A stretch of 64,000 nt of DNA from Legionellaceae bacterium (GCA_018061965.1 JAGOTG010000004.1:1-64000); one strand, 5' to 3'. Counted from the first letter of the stretch, positions 1 through 8,806 are shown. The notes: generated by a model from the letters alone, not told the origin. Translations and numbers: made by a program.

Positions 1-4
1 GCGC

Positions 5-113
5 TGACACATAACACTTTCCTCATTCCATGGCAAAACCATCCCCTTTTCAGTTTATGATTTTGCCATTTTAAGTGTTACCTATCTCCCGTTCCAACTG
101 TTACCTATGTGTC
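5..113. mobile_element. Possible end of an IS481-like insertion sequence (remnant)
   Basis: The decamer tgttacctat occurs twice (76-85 and 99-108), the second copy running into atgtgtc. A related inverted form, gacacataacac, lies at 6-17. Spaced tgttacctat copies resemble the ends of IS481-type elements as I remember them. No transposase is visible, so this is either the end of an element lying to the left of the window or a relic. The family name is recollection, not a search result. Confidence 0.3.
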
Positions 114-123
114 TTAGCTATAC

Positions 124-160
124 ACTTCGCCGGCGGAAGCAAGGCCTCGGCCCAGCCTAC
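124..160. repeat. Short GC-rich REP-like repeat
   Basis: Two small palindromes sit next to each other: cttcgccggcggaag at 125-139 and ggcctcggcc at 143-152, followed by cagcctac. The same theme in shorter form (taggttgg...ccaaccta) recurs at 57132-57155. It looks like a dispersed intergenic repeat and has no coding potential. Confidence 0.4.
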
Positions 161-197
161 GTTAAATTACTTGAAAATCAATTTGTAAACCTTGTGA

Positions 198-226
198 TTG
201 TAAAATCTTTGAATAGACACTATAGT
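198..226 (+). promoter_or_regulatory. Predicted sigma70 promoter of the DUF4142 lipoprotein
   Basis: A -35 hexamer TTGTAA (198-203), a 17-bp spacer and a -10 hexamer TATAGT (221-226) precede the gene starting at 272. The resulting leader would be about 40 nt and contains a good ribosome site (aaggaga). Prediction by eye. Confidence 0.45.
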
Positions 227-271
227 TAATATCTAGATGTATTCCAAATCATTATTCAAGGAGAGAAAACA

Positions 272-865
272 ATGAAACTGAAGCCAATTGTTGTTGTGAT
301 GCCAGTTATGTTTGCGTTGCTGACGGGTTGTAACACTATGAATTCATCATCAAACCAAAGTCAGTTTCCATGGTTGTTCGCACCTCATCATCACCACTAC
401 CATAAGCATGCTGCTGGCACGCCTGGGAATATTCTTGAGAATTGCATTAAATTAAACGAAGCAGAAATCAAAGCAGCGAACTTGGCTAAAACAAAATCTT
501 CATGCTCAATGGTTAGACATTTTGCGGCTACTATGGTAAGAGATCATCATCAAAACTTAAGAGAAGTACGCCGTCTCAGTCATGAAATTGGCGTTGTACC
601 TACTATGAACTCTGACGCAATGCGTATTGAAGAAAAAAGCGAACATAAATATGCAGAGCTAAAAATGTTAAGCGGCCATGCTTTTAACAAAGAATTTATT
701 GAATCAATGATTCATTGTCATCACAAAGCGTTGGCAATGCTAGATAGAGCCATCAACGACTCTACTAATCCAAAATTAACTGCGTATCTCAAAGCTACCC
801 ACGCAGCAGTTACTAAGCATTTGCATGAAGCAGAAGCGCTTCAGAAAAAATGTACAAGTAAATAA
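272..865 (+). CDS. His-rich lipoprotein with DUF4142 (ferritin-like) domain
   Basis: The 197-residue protein has a lipoprotein signal peptide ending in LLTGC (Cys about residue 20). A disordered stretch with a histidine cluster (HHHHYHKH, about residues 40-47) follows. The rest is helical and resembles DUF4142, a four-helix ferritin-like domain of periplasmic proteins of unknown function; the conserved pattern 'FAATMVRDHHQ' is visible. An aaggaga ribosome site 7 bases upstream fixes the start. It is a single-gene unit with its own promoter and is followed by a palindromic repeat. Outer-membrane or periplasmic location is inferred from the lipobox. Metal binding by the His cluster is plausible but unproven. 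Confidence 0.75.
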   Translation: MKLKPIVVVMPVMFALLTGCNTMNSSSNQSQFPWLFAPHHHHYHKHAAGTPGNILENCIKLNEAEIKAANLAKTKSSCSMVRHFAATMVRDHHQNLREVRRLSHEIGVVPTMNSDAMRIEEKSEHKYAELKMLSGHAFNKEFIESMIHCHHKALAMLDRAINDSTNPKLTAYLKATHAAVTKHLHEAEALQKKCTSK

Positions 866-890
866 GAGTATCACACCGTAGTACGTCATC

Positions 891-960
891 CTGAGCGCAG
901 CGAAGGATCTCTAATTGACTAGGTTTGCGCCTAGTTCAGGAGATCCTTCGATGCGCTCAG
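891..960. repeat. Palindromic intergenic repeat (MITE/REP-like), 70 bp
   Basis: The arm ctgagcgcagcgaaggatct at 891-910 pairs with the reverse-complementary arm agatccttcgatgcgctcag at 941-960. An inner hairpin (ctaggtttgcgcctag, 919-934) forms the tip. The 'cctgagcgcagcgaaggatct' type sequence is a common dispersed repeat in many bacterial genomes. It may also act as a transcription stop between the lipoprotein gene and the lipid operon. Confidence 0.7.
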
Positions 961-1002
961 CTATTTTCAATGTGTTTTTAATAGTCATCCAGCACTAGTA
1001 AA

Positions 1003-1031
1003 TTGAGGTACAGATAATCCTGTGTTAAAAT
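1003..1031 (+). promoter_or_regulatory. Predicted promoter of the lipid-biosynthesis operon
   Basis: TTGAGG (1003-1008), 17-bp spacer, TAAAAT (1026-1031). It lies 34 bases before the first gene of the five-gene run at 1065, and no other candidate promoter interrupts the overlapping genes downstream. Confidence 0.5.
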
Positions 1032-1064
1032 CAGCGATTATTTTTGCAGCCTTGAGGATAGATC

Positions 1065-1478
1065 ATGAATGTTGAGAGTGTATACCCTAAAGTTAAGACG
1101 ATTATTGCTGATGTCTTAGTACTCGACGAAGAGGAAGTGACGTTGAGCAGTCGTTTGATTGGGGATTTGGGCGCGGAGTCGATTGATTTTCTAGATTTGG
1201 TGTTTCAATTGGAAAAAGAATTTGCGATCAAAATCCCTCGTGGTCAATTGGAAAAAAATGCTCGCGGCGAATTGAGTGAAGAAGAATTTGAACAAAATGG
1301 GGTATTAACCGTTGCTGGTATGCAAGCATTACGTCAATATTTATCAGAAGTGCCTGCTGAACATTTCAAACCCAATATGAAATTGAATGAAATTCCTGCG
1401 CTATTTACCGTCGAAACTTTTTGTAAATTAATTGTGGCCGCTACTGTGGAACAAGCACAAACAGTTGGCGCGCACTAA
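1065..1478 (+). CDS. Acyl carrier protein-like (phosphopantetheine-binding) protein
   Basis: The 137-residue protein begins with an acyl carrier domain. The pattern LGAESIDFLDLVFQLE contains Ser39, the expected attachment site for 4'-phosphopantetheine. It is clearly longer than a housekeeping AcpP (about 78 residues): the region between helices II and III carries an acidic insertion and the C-terminus is extended. Such long carriers are usually dedicated to one specialised pathway. The start follows tgaggatag at good spacing. It is the first gene of a run with the dehydratase, two ketosynthase-fold proteins and an acyltransferase, so it probably carries the growing acyl chain made by those enzymes. 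Confidence 0.85.
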   Translation: MNVESVYPKVKTIIADVLVLDEEEVTLSSRLIGDLGAESIDFLDLVFQLEKEFAIKIPRGQLEKNARGELSEEEFEQNGVLTVAGMQALRQYLSEVPAEHFKPNMKLNEIPALFTVETFCKLIVAATVEQAQTVGAH

Positions 1479-1483
1479 TACTA

Positions 1484-2368
1484 ATGCGATTTTTATTCGT
1501 CGATAGGATTTTAGCTTTATCTTCTCCAACCGGCTCGGTTTGTGGAATCAAACACATTACGCCTGCTGACTTTTATCTATCCTCAGATGAATCAGGACGC
1601 CATTGTTTCATGTCCGCGCTGATTGGTGAAACGTTGGGGCAAATGACGGCTTGGGCTGTGATGCATCAAAACGATTTTCGTTTGCGTCCAGTCGCTGGCA
1701 TTGTAGAGTCTGTCACCGTCCAGCGAGCAGCTTATGTGGGTGAAACCTTAGAATTAGAGTCTTGGATCGATGCATTGGATGATACGGCTGTTCAATACCA
1801 TGGTGAAGTCCGTGTGGGCTCTGAGTTGATATTTCGTTTAGAGGGCGCACTGGGGCCGATGTTGCCGATGGAGGATTTTATTGATCCGATTGCGGTCCGT
1901 AGGCAATTTGCTGAAATTAATCGACCGGGCGACTGGCCTTATGTGGCCACACCAGCACCGTTAGCGATTGCAGAGAGTCAACGGCAGTTTGCACTAGAAT
2001 ATGATCATATCACCGACAGTGAGCCTGGCATCCGCATTTCGGCGGTGAAACATGTGACGCGAGCGGCACCGTATTTTCCAGATCATTTTCCGCATAAACC
2101 CGTATTACCCTTAACGGTTTTATTAGAATGTCACATGAATTTGGCCAAAGTGTTTTTGGCGCGGGCAGGGCTCAGCGGCCAATACCGGATTCATAGTTTG
2201 CGAAGAATTAAAATGAGTGATTTTGTTTACCCCGGCGATGTGGTGAATTGTGATGTCACAGTAAAATCTCACAATGCCCACGAATTGATATTACGATTCT
2301 GTGCAACGGTTGCGGGCAAACGGATGAATGTCCTAGAGATGGTTTTGGTTGGAACGGGAGATCAATGA
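1484..2368 (+). CDS. Tandem hot-dog-fold dehydratase (FabA/FabZ-like)
   Basis: The 294-residue protein looks like two hot-dog domains in a row. The C-terminal half (about 190-290) has the FabZ signature DHFPHKPVLPLTVLLE, with the catalytic His and Glu of 3-hydroxyacyl-ACP dehydratases. The N-terminal half keeps a related block (ALIGETLGQM) with the acidic residue but a less standard His region. Likely reaction: removal of water from 3-hydroxyacyl chains on the carrier encoded five bases upstream. Its stop overlaps the start of the ketosynthase. The real substrate and the activity of the N-terminal domain are unknown. Confidence 0.75.
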   Translation: MRFLFVDRILALSSPTGSVCGIKHITPADFYLSSDESGRHCFMSALIGETLGQMTAWAVMHQNDFRLRPVAGIVESVTVQRAAYVGETLELESWIDALDDTAVQYHGEVRVGSELIFRLEGALGPMLPMEDFIDPIAVRRQFAEINRPGDWPYVATPAPLAIAESQRQFALEYDHITDSEPGIRISAVKHVTRAAPYFPDHFPHKPVLPLTVLLECHMNLAKVFLARAGLSGQYRIHSLRRIKMSDFVYPGDVVNCDVTVKSHNAHELILRFCATVAGKRMNVLEMVLVGTGDQ

Positions 2369-3669
2369 TGAGTGAGCGGCGCGTAGCCATTACGGGCTTA
2401 GGCATGGTATCTCCTTTGGGAAATAATGCGAACGAATCTTGGGCGCAATTGATGGCGCGGCAATCGGGTATTGCCCCCATTCAACAATTTGATGCCAGCG
2501 GTTTTCCAACGTATATCGCAGCCGAAGTCAAAGATTTTCAACCCGATCCCAGTTTGGTGACCAAGCAAAATCGCTTTGCCTCACGTTTTGTATGGTTTGG
2601 TCTGGAAGCTGCTTTGCAAGCCATGCGTGATGCGCACATCTCTCCTGGTGTGGACGGTGTGTTAGCCCATCGCTTTGGCGTGGTGGCTGGCAGTGGGATG
2701 ATGACTGTGGATTTTGACAGTTTACAACGGTTTCAACAAATTTGTGCTGTAGATGGAAAGATTGATTGGTCTCAGTTAGAGAGCAAATCGCAGGATTTTT
2801 ATCAATTGAGTGATTTTGCTAAACCGACTGCCAATGCGGGTTTGTCTGCTTTAATTCAGCAATTTGGTATGCAAGGGTATGCCACATCTGTGCATACGGC
2901 ATGTGCTTCAAGTGGCCAGGCATTGGGATTGGCGATGGACGTCATTCGGCGTGGAGATGCTGATTATATGTTGGCAGGGGGATTTGACTCGATGATATCT
3001 CCGTTTGGATTATCGAGTTTTTGTTTATTAGGCGCATTGTCTACGGATAATGTTACGCCAAATCTAGCGAGTCGACCGTTTGATTTGACCCGGAATGGAT
3101 TTATTTTAGGCGAAGGCGCGGCTTTTTTAGTTTTAGAAAATTGGGAGCATGCCAAGGCTCGTGGTGCACATATTTATGCTGAACTGGCTGGAGAAGGGAA
3201 TACTTTAAGCTCATACCGGATTACAGATTCTCCTCCAGATGGGAATGGTGCTTTGCAAGCGATTGCGCGTGCATTAAAAGATGCGGGCGTGAAGCCAGAA
3301 GATGTTGACTATATTAACGCGCATGGTACGTCAACCAAAATGAATGATCTGAGTGAAACAAATGCCATCAAAGCAGTATTTGGAGCACGAGCTTACCAGA
3401 TCCCTGTGAGTTCGACCAAAAGTCAAACAGGGCATTTGATTGCGGCTGCGGGTGCTTTGGAGGCCGCTTTTTCTGTGTTGGCGATCCAGCATGGTAGGGT
3501 GCCCATGACTGCTAATTTACACCATCCCGATCCAGACTGTGATTTAGACTATGTGATTGAGGGACCGCGTGAGCGTTCTTTGGGCGTCGTTTTATCCAAT
3601 TCCTTTGGGTTTGGCGGGTCTAATAGTTGCCTGTTATTTAAGCATCCAGAATTTGGGGGAACGCGATGA
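2365..3669 (+). CDS. Beta-ketoacyl-ACP synthase (FabF/KAS II family)
   Basis: A 434-residue thiolase-fold condensing enzyme with a complete Cys-His-His set: Cys180 in HTACASSG, His320 in NAHGTSTKMND and His357 in TGHLIAAAGA, plus the conserved Lys352. It should catalyse Claisen condensation of malonyl-ACP with an acyl chain. The start overlaps the previous stop by four bases (ATGA) and the stop overlaps the next start the same way, so translation is probably coupled. Directly after it comes a partner lacking the cysteine, so the pair resembles KS-alpha/KS-beta of type II polyketide or aryl-polyene systems rather than housekeeping FabF. Confidence 0.88.
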   Translation: MMSERRVAITGLGMVSPLGNNANESWAQLMARQSGIAPIQQFDASGFPTYIAAEVKDFQPDPSLVTKQNRFASRFVWFGLEAALQAMRDAHISPGVDGVLAHRFGVVAGSGMMTVDFDSLQRFQQICAVDGKIDWSQLESKSQDFYQLSDFAKPTANAGLSALIQQFGMQGYATSVHTACASSGQALGLAMDVIRRGDADYMLAGGFDSMISPFGLSSFCLLGALSTDNVTPNLASRPFDLTRNGFILGEGAAFLVLENWEHAKARGAHIYAELAGEGNTLSSYRITDSPPDGNGALQAIARALKDAGVKPEDVDYINAHGTSTKMNDLSETNAIKAVFGARAYQIPVSSTKSQTGHLIAAAGALEAAFSVLAIQHGRVPMTANLHHPDPDCDLDYVIEGPRERSLGVVLSNSFGFGGSNSCLLFKHPEFGGTR

Positions 3670-4952
3670 GTCAACCACGACGAGTCTTTGTAACCGGCGT
3701 AGGGGCGGTGACAGCAACGGGTATGAATGTGGATGCCACGTGGCAAGCACTCCTAGCGGGGCAGCAAGGTTTGGGCGAATCGACACTCTGGGATCTGTCG
3801 ACTTGGTCGCATCGTATGGTAGGGGAGTTACAAGATTTTCAGCCGGCTAAAATGTTACCCGATCGTAAATTATTGAAAATGATCTCCCGTCAAGATGTGA
3901 CGGGGATTAGTGCTGGCATGCAGGCGGTATTGGACAGCCAAGTGATTGCGTATCGAGATCAACTCGATCCTGCTGCTCAGATTGAATTTGCAGATGAGTT
4001 TGCCGTTTATGTCGGCTCTCCCGGGAATAAGTATTTCCAGCAATACGATTTTTTATCAGTCATGATGCATTCGCAAGGAGACATGCGAGTTTTTGCGGAG
4101 CATTTGTTTTCTGAAGTGCATCCTATGTGGTTATTGCGCATCCTACCCAATAATGTGTTGGCCTATCTTGGGATTACTTATGGCTTAAAAGGCATGAATC
4201 ATAATATTACGAATCATGCAGTGGGTGGAATGCAAGCGTTATTAGAAGCACATGCTGCGATTGCTTCTGGTAAAGCGCAACGGGCACTGGTGGTGGGCTA
4301 TGATTTGGGTGCTGAGCCACAAGCCTTATTTTATTATGATAAATTAGGATTAATTTCTGCGCAGGATTTAAAGCCATTTGATGCGCAACACAATGGGACT
4401 ATTCTGGCAGAAGGGGCCAGCGCACTGATCTTGGAAAGCGAAGAAGCGGTTCAACAACGTTCTGCACATTGTTATGCGGAGGTCATTGGAGGGCGTACTG
4501 CAACGGAAGCCAAAGGATTATTTGCAATCGATCCTGAGGCAGAGGCCTTGCAGGCATTGCTGACGCAGACTCTAGAGCGTTATGATCTGTCTGCCCAGGA
4601 TTTGGGTATGATTATTGCGCATGGTAATGGCTCGCATCTTTCAGATGTGACGGAAGCGAAAGCATTGACGGCAATCTTAGCCGGAGAGCCTGTTCCGGTG
4701 ACGGCGTTCAAATGGTCTATGGGTCATACTTTGTGTGCATCGGGTGTTTTAGATACGGTTCTCGGGCTGCATGCTATGCAACAACGCTGTGTGCCGGGTA
4801 TTGCTAATTTAAATACCGTTTCTCCGGAATGTGCAGCCCTTAATGTGAGTCGCGATACGCGCACTTGGTCTGAGCATTCCGATCATATGTTAGTGATCAA
4901 TCGTGGATTTGGGGGCATGAATGCCTGTGTGGTGCTGCGTGCCTGCCCTTGA
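3666..4952 (+). CDS. Ketosynthase-like protein lacking the active-site cysteine (chain-length-factor-like)
   Basis: A 428-residue member of the ketosynthase fold. The segment equivalent to TACAS reads NHAVGG, so the nucleophilic Cys is replaced by Ala185. His319 (AHGNGS), Lys349 and His354 (MGHTLCASG) are retained. This is the pattern of a KS-beta/chain-length factor or of a decarboxylating initiator, not of a condensing enzyme. It probably forms a heterodimer with the intact ketosynthase encoded immediately upstream (ATGA overlap) and sets chain length or primes it. The exact role is inferred from architecture alone. Confidence 0.82.
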   Translation: MSQPRRVFVTGVGAVTATGMNVDATWQALLAGQQGLGESTLWDLSTWSHRMVGELQDFQPAKMLPDRKLLKMISRQDVTGISAGMQAVLDSQVIAYRDQLDPAAQIEFADEFAVYVGSPGNKYFQQYDFLSVMMHSQGDMRVFAEHLFSEVHPMWLLRILPNNVLAYLGITYGLKGMNHNITNHAVGGMQALLEAHAAIASGKAQRALVVGYDLGAEPQALFYYDKLGLISAQDLKPFDAQHNGTILAEGASALILESEEAVQQRSAHCYAEVIGGRTATEAKGLFAIDPEAEALQALLTQTLERYDLSAQDLGMIIAHGNGSHLSDVTEAKALTAILAGEPVPVTAFKWSMGHTLCASGVLDTVLGLHAMQQRCVPGIANLNTVSPECAALNVSRDTRTWSEHSDHMLVINRGFGGMNACVVLRACP

Positions 4953-5787
4953 TTTGGCGACACAAATTTTAGCATTACCTACTTCGATGCCAGGACGGTT
5001 TGCGTATTGTTTTTTGCCTTATCGGCGTTCTCTTGTCCTGAAAAATATTGATCAGGTATACGGCGGCCAATTGAGTGCCGCACAAAAAAAACATTTGGCG
5101 CAGGCATTTTACTCGCATTTGTTGACCTCAATCAAAGAAACCGTCCAATTGCGGTTTATGAGTGATGCGACCTTGCGCGCACGAGTGACTGTAAAGGGTC
5201 ATGAACGGTTATTAGAGATTGCTGCCCGAGGACAGGGGGTCTTAGTTTTGACTGCCCATGTAGGCAGTTGGGAATTTGCGCCTTTGGGTGGGATCCTCAA
5301 TTTTGAGCAATTTAAAGGCCATTTTCATTTTATTCGCCGACGTCTGGGATGGAAATTCATGGAGCGAATTTTGTTTCGACGGTACTACCGTGCTGGGTTG
5401 AATGTCATTCCCAAACATGAAGCGTTGCAACAAGTGAAACCTGCCTTGGACCAAAATCATGCAGTGGTTTTTGTACTAGATCAACACGCTACCCTGCAGA
5501 ATCGCGATGGGGTGGCAGTGGAGTTTTTTGGAAAAAAAGCCGGTACTTATCGGAGCTTGGCAAGTTTATCACGCCACACCGACTTACCGGTGGTTCCAGC
5601 TGCGAGTTACCGCTTACCGAATGGACACCATATTTTAGAATTTTATGAGCCTATTGTGTGGCAAGAATATCCTACCAATCAAGAGTCTATTTATCAAAAT
5701 ACGTTAGCTTATAATCAAGCTTTAGAGCGGATTATTTTAGCTCATCCAGAGCAATGGATGTGGATGCATCGGCGTTGGAAGCTATAA
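4921..5787 (+). CDS. Lysophospholipid/lipid A-type acyltransferase (LpxL/HtrB-like)
   Basis: A 288-residue LPLAT protein with the H-x4-E catalytic motif in TAHVGSWEF (His113, Glu118) and the block LDQHATLQNRDGVAVEFFG typical of the LpxL superfamily. It is shorter at the N-terminus than LpxL (about 306 residues): the usual membrane anchor is missing and the match begins near FAYCFLPYRRS. The ATG at 4921 overlaps the previous gene by 32 bases; alternatives are GTG 4939 or ATG 4987. As the last gene of the operon it probably transfers the completed acyl chain to a lipid acceptor at the inner membrane. Confidence 0.8.
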   Translation: MPVWCCVPALDLATQILALPTSMPGRFAYCFLPYRRSLVLKNIDQVYGGQLSAAQKKHLAQAFYSHLLTSIKETVQLRFMSDATLRARVTVKGHERLLEIAARGQGVLVLTAHVGSWEFAPLGGILNFEQFKGHFHFIRRRLGWKFMERILFRRYYRAGLNVIPKHEALQQVKPALDQNHAVVFVLDQHATLQNRDGVAVEFFGKKAGTYRSLASLSRHTDLPVVPAASYRLPNGHHILEFYEPIVWQEYPTNQESIYQNTLAYNQALERIILAHPEQWMWMHRRWKL

Positions 5788-5837
5788 AGCGCATTGTTCA
5801 CCTAATTATCTCTTATGTGAGTTCATACTCAAACGAG

Positions 5838-5935
5838 CACAAAATCTGATTTTGTGACTCGGGCCTGTCATCGTGGGTATCCCATCGTGCTCGCAAGCTC
5901 CGCGCGCCCTTCCACAATGCCACCCCTCGATTAAA
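5838..5935. repeat. Hairpin plus fragment of dispersed repeat family A
   Basis: An 8-bp stem (cacaaaat / attttgtg, 5838-5856) precedes sequence matching the larger element at 13762-14063: 'cgggcctgtcat', 'cgtgctcgcaagct' with 'cgcgc', and 'atgccacccctc'. The matching blocks are in the same order. It lies between two converging genes, the acyltransferase and trkH. It looks like a decayed copy. Confidence 0.55.
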
Positions 5936-5971
5936 AGAACTTATTTGTGATTCTTTAGTCTAAATGATTGG

Positions 5972-7423
5972 CTACGCCTTCCAAAACGGCCGAGTAAACA
6001 AAATAAACAAAGGATACAACTCTAAACGCCCCAATAACATAGTGAAAATCAGTAGCCATTTGCTAGCGATACTGAGACTTGCAAAATTACTACTAACACT
6101 CCCAATGCCTGCCCCAGAGTTGGCTAAGCCACCAGCAATAGCAGAAAATGAAGAGGTGAAATCATTGCCTAATGCCATGAATATTAAAATCAAGATAGCG
6201 AATAAACCGAAAAATAAGCTGACATACCCTGTGATGGATTGTAGCGTGGGTTCTGGCATCGCTTTTTCGTCTATTTTGATGGGAAGGACTGCTTGAGGGT
6301 GCAGAAGCCGGATGAATTCTCGTTTGATTTGTTTGAAAATCAGCATCAAGCGTAATATTTTGATTCCTCCTGTGGTTGAGCCAGCACACCCCCCGATCAG
6401 CGAGGCGATAATAAGCAAAATAGGCGTAAAACTTTCCCAATTGTCTAACGGAACGAGGCTAAAGCCAGTGGTGGTTGATAATGAAATAATCATGAAAACA
6501 CCGTCTATCCAATACTCTTGGTGGAGAGCAAAGTGATTGTGGGCAAATAGAGTTACGATAGATAACAGCGTAATGACTAAAAAAACGATGAAAAAGAAAC
6601 GGCTTTCTTCATCTTTGAAATAAAACTTGAAGGTGCGCTTTTGAAAGGCTACATAATGTAAAGCGAAGTTAATGCAACCGATGAGCATAAAAAGGCATGC
6701 AAACACTTCAACAGCGCGGCTATGATAATAAAAGAAACTTTCATCATGCATGGAGAATCCGCCTGTGGAAACGGTGGCGAAACTTTCTCCCAAAGCATAA
6801 AACCAATCCATACCACAAAACCAATAGCACCCTGCGCAAGAGATCGTAAGTAGACAATAAATGCCCCAGAGTGCTTTGGCTGTTTGTGTAATGCGAGGGG
6901 TTAATTTACTGTCGCGGAGATTGCCTGAGGTTTCTACACGAAATAATTGCGAGCCGCCCATGCCTAACATAGGAAAAATAGCGACAGCCAAAACAACAAT
7001 GCCCATGCCACCGATAAATTGTAATTGTTGGCGATAATACAAAATGGCATGTGGCAACTGATCCAAATTGGAAAATACGACAGCACCCGTAGTGGTTAAA
7101 CCGGAGACCGTTTCAAATACGATGTCGGTTAGATTAAAATGCAATTCTTGAAATAAGAGGAATGGCAGAATAGAAATACTGCTGATACTAAACCAAATGA
7201 TCACCACGATTAGAAATCCTTCGCGGATTTTTAGCATATGTTGATGATTGCGAAAGGACAGCCATAGCACTAGTCCGACCACCGCGCATAGTAAATAGGG
7301 CACTATAAAAGGTAACCAAACCGTTTCTGCAAAAATAATGTTGATGAGGAGTGGCGGTAGCATGCTAAAGCTGTAAAGAAGGAGCAATAATCCAATTAAG
7401 CGTAAAATAGTTTTATATTGCAT
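5972..7423 (-). CDS. trkH: Trk potassium uptake protein TrkH
   Basis: A 483-residue integral membrane protein made of four M1-P-M2 units. Selectivity-filter glycines are visible in VSGLTTTGAVVF, TVSTGGFSMHD, SLSTTTGFS and AGGLANSGAGIG. It forms the K+-conducting subunit of the Trk system. The length matches E. coli TrkH (483 residues). It begins six bases after the end of trkA, so pore and gating subunits are co-transcribed. It is the last gene of the leftward lptM-dapF-trkA-trkH run and ends near a repeat. Confidence 0.95.
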   Translation of the reverse strand: MQYKTILRLIGLLLLLYSFSMLPPLLINIIFAETVWLPFIVPYLLCAVVGLVLWLSFRNHQHMLKIREGFLIVVIIWFSISSISILPFLLFQELHFNLTDIVFETVSGLTTTGAVVFSNLDQLPHAILYYRQQLQFIGGMGIVVLAVAIFPMLGMGGSQLFRVETSGNLRDSKLTPRITQTAKALWGIYCLLTISCAGCYWFCGMDWFYALGESFATVSTGGFSMHDESFFYYHSRAVEVFACLFMLIGCINFALHYVAFQKRTFKFYFKDEESRFFFIVFLVITLLSIVTLFAHNHFALHQEYWIDGVFMIISLSTTTGFSLVPLDNWESFTPILLIIASLIGGCAGSTTGGIKILRLMLIFKQIKREFIRLLHPQAVLPIKIDEKAMPEPTLQSITGYVSLFFGLFAILILIFMALGNDFTSSFSAIAGGLANSGAGIGSVSSNFASLSIASKWLLIFTMLLGRLELYPLFILFTRPFWKA

Positions 7424-7429
7424 ACGTAC

Positions 7430-8806
7430 TTAGCTCATAAATGTTAAGTTAACTGCAAATAGTGCTTCTAATTGGTGGATATATTTCTGGTTGAGTAATA
7501 GTAAAATAACATGATCCTGTGGGGCTAACAGCAAATTAGATTGCGCAAAATGAAGTTTTTTGTTGCGCACCACGCCCGCTATCATACATCCCGGCGGCAA
7601 TTCTATTTCAGAAATGGGGCGACCAATAATGGCAGACGTCTTATCTGTTCCTTCCACGATGAGTTCAATGGCTTCAGCTTCTTCCGCTTGAAGACGATGG
7701 ACTCGGACCATATTGCCATGCCGAATTTTACTGAGAATACTGCCAATAGTAATCGTTTGGGGTGACAAGGCGGTATCGATGACGCTGTCGTCAATCAAAT
7801 CAATGTAATTTTCGTGATTCACCAACGCCATCGCATATTTTGCGCCCAAATATTTGGCTTGCAGGCTGGCCATAATATTGGTTTCATCATGATCAGTGAT
7901 GGCACAAAACATGTCAATTTCTTCAATATTTTCATTTATCAAAAGTTCTCTGTCACTGACATCGCCCTCAATAACTAAGGTATTATTTAATTGCGCGGCG
8001 TTTTTTTCGACTTTTTCAGGGGATTTTTCAATCAATTTTATTTGATAATCGGACTCGAGATACTTGGCCAATTCTCCACCGATACGCCCACCACCGGCAA
8101 GCATAATTCGAGAATTATGCTTGGGCGGACGCTTTAATTGAGTTAAAAGAGTATAGAGATTGTTTTCATAAGCGATAAAGAGAATTTTATCTTTTGCAGT
8201 TATGAGATAAGTCTCATCAAAAAAAATCGCTGTTTTCTTGTTAAATAGCGTGACGATGCCAATTTGTTTATCTGCAATTTGTTGTTGGATTTCAGCAATA
8301 GTTTTGCCGTTGACCCAATCATCTGGATGCACATCAAAAGTGACCAAACATATTTTATCCTGATAGAAACTCAAAATTTGCGTAAAATCAGGGTATTTGA
8401 TCAGGCGGATAATATGTTGAACGACTGCATGAGTGGGATAAATGATGGTTTGAATGGGAATAATTTTTTTCTTAAATAATTCTGGAAACTCGTGGTAGTC
8501 GTGCGAGCGGATCCGAGCAATGGTGCGGGGGATTTGAAAAACCTTGGTTGCAATCAAACAAGCGAGCATATTGATTTCGTCAATGGCAGTGACAGCGATG
8601 ACCAAATCAGTTTGTTCGATACCGGCTTCCAAGAGAATATTAGGACTGGCCGCATTGCCTTCGATAGTTTGAACATCTATATGGGAACGAATATCATTTA
8701 AAATAGTGGCGTCCTGATCGATCAGGACGATGTCATTGTCTTCGCTGACCAGGTTGCGGGCTAATGTCTCACCAATTTGGCCTGCTCCTAGAATTATGAT
8801 TCGCAT
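7430..8806 (-). CDS. trkA: Trk system NAD-binding regulatory protein TrkA
   Basis: A 458-residue cytoplasmic peripheral protein built from two RCK repeats, each with a Rossmann dinucleotide-binding motif (IIILGAGQIGETLA at residues 3-16, and MLAGGGRIGGELA near residue 235) followed by a TrkA_C domain. It gates TrkH in response to bound nucleotides. The size equals E. coli TrkA (458). Its start codon overlaps the end of dapF by 13 bases and trkH follows after six bases. Confidence 0.96.
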   Translation of the reverse strand: MRIIILGAGQIGETLARNLVSEDNDIVLIDQDATILNDIRSHIDVQTIEGNAASPNILLEAGIEQTDLVIAVTAIDEINMLACLIATKVFQIPRTIARIRSHDYHEFPELFKKKIIPIQTIIYPTHAVVQHIIRLIKYPDFTQILSFYQDKICLVTFDVHPDDWVNGKTIAEIQQQIADKQIGIVTLFNKKTAIFFDETYLITAKDKILFIAYENNLYTLLTQLKRPPKHNSRIMLAGGGRIGGELAKYLESDYQIKLIEKSPEKVEKNAAQLNNTLVIEGDVSDRELLINENIEEIDMFCAITDHDETNIMASLQAKYLGAKYAMALVNHENYIDLIDDSVIDTALSPQTITIGSILSKIRHGNMVRVHRLQAEEAEAIELIVEGTDKTSAIIGRPISEIELPPGCMIAGVVRNKKLHFAQSNLLLAPQDHVILLLLNQKYIHQLEALFAVNLTFMS

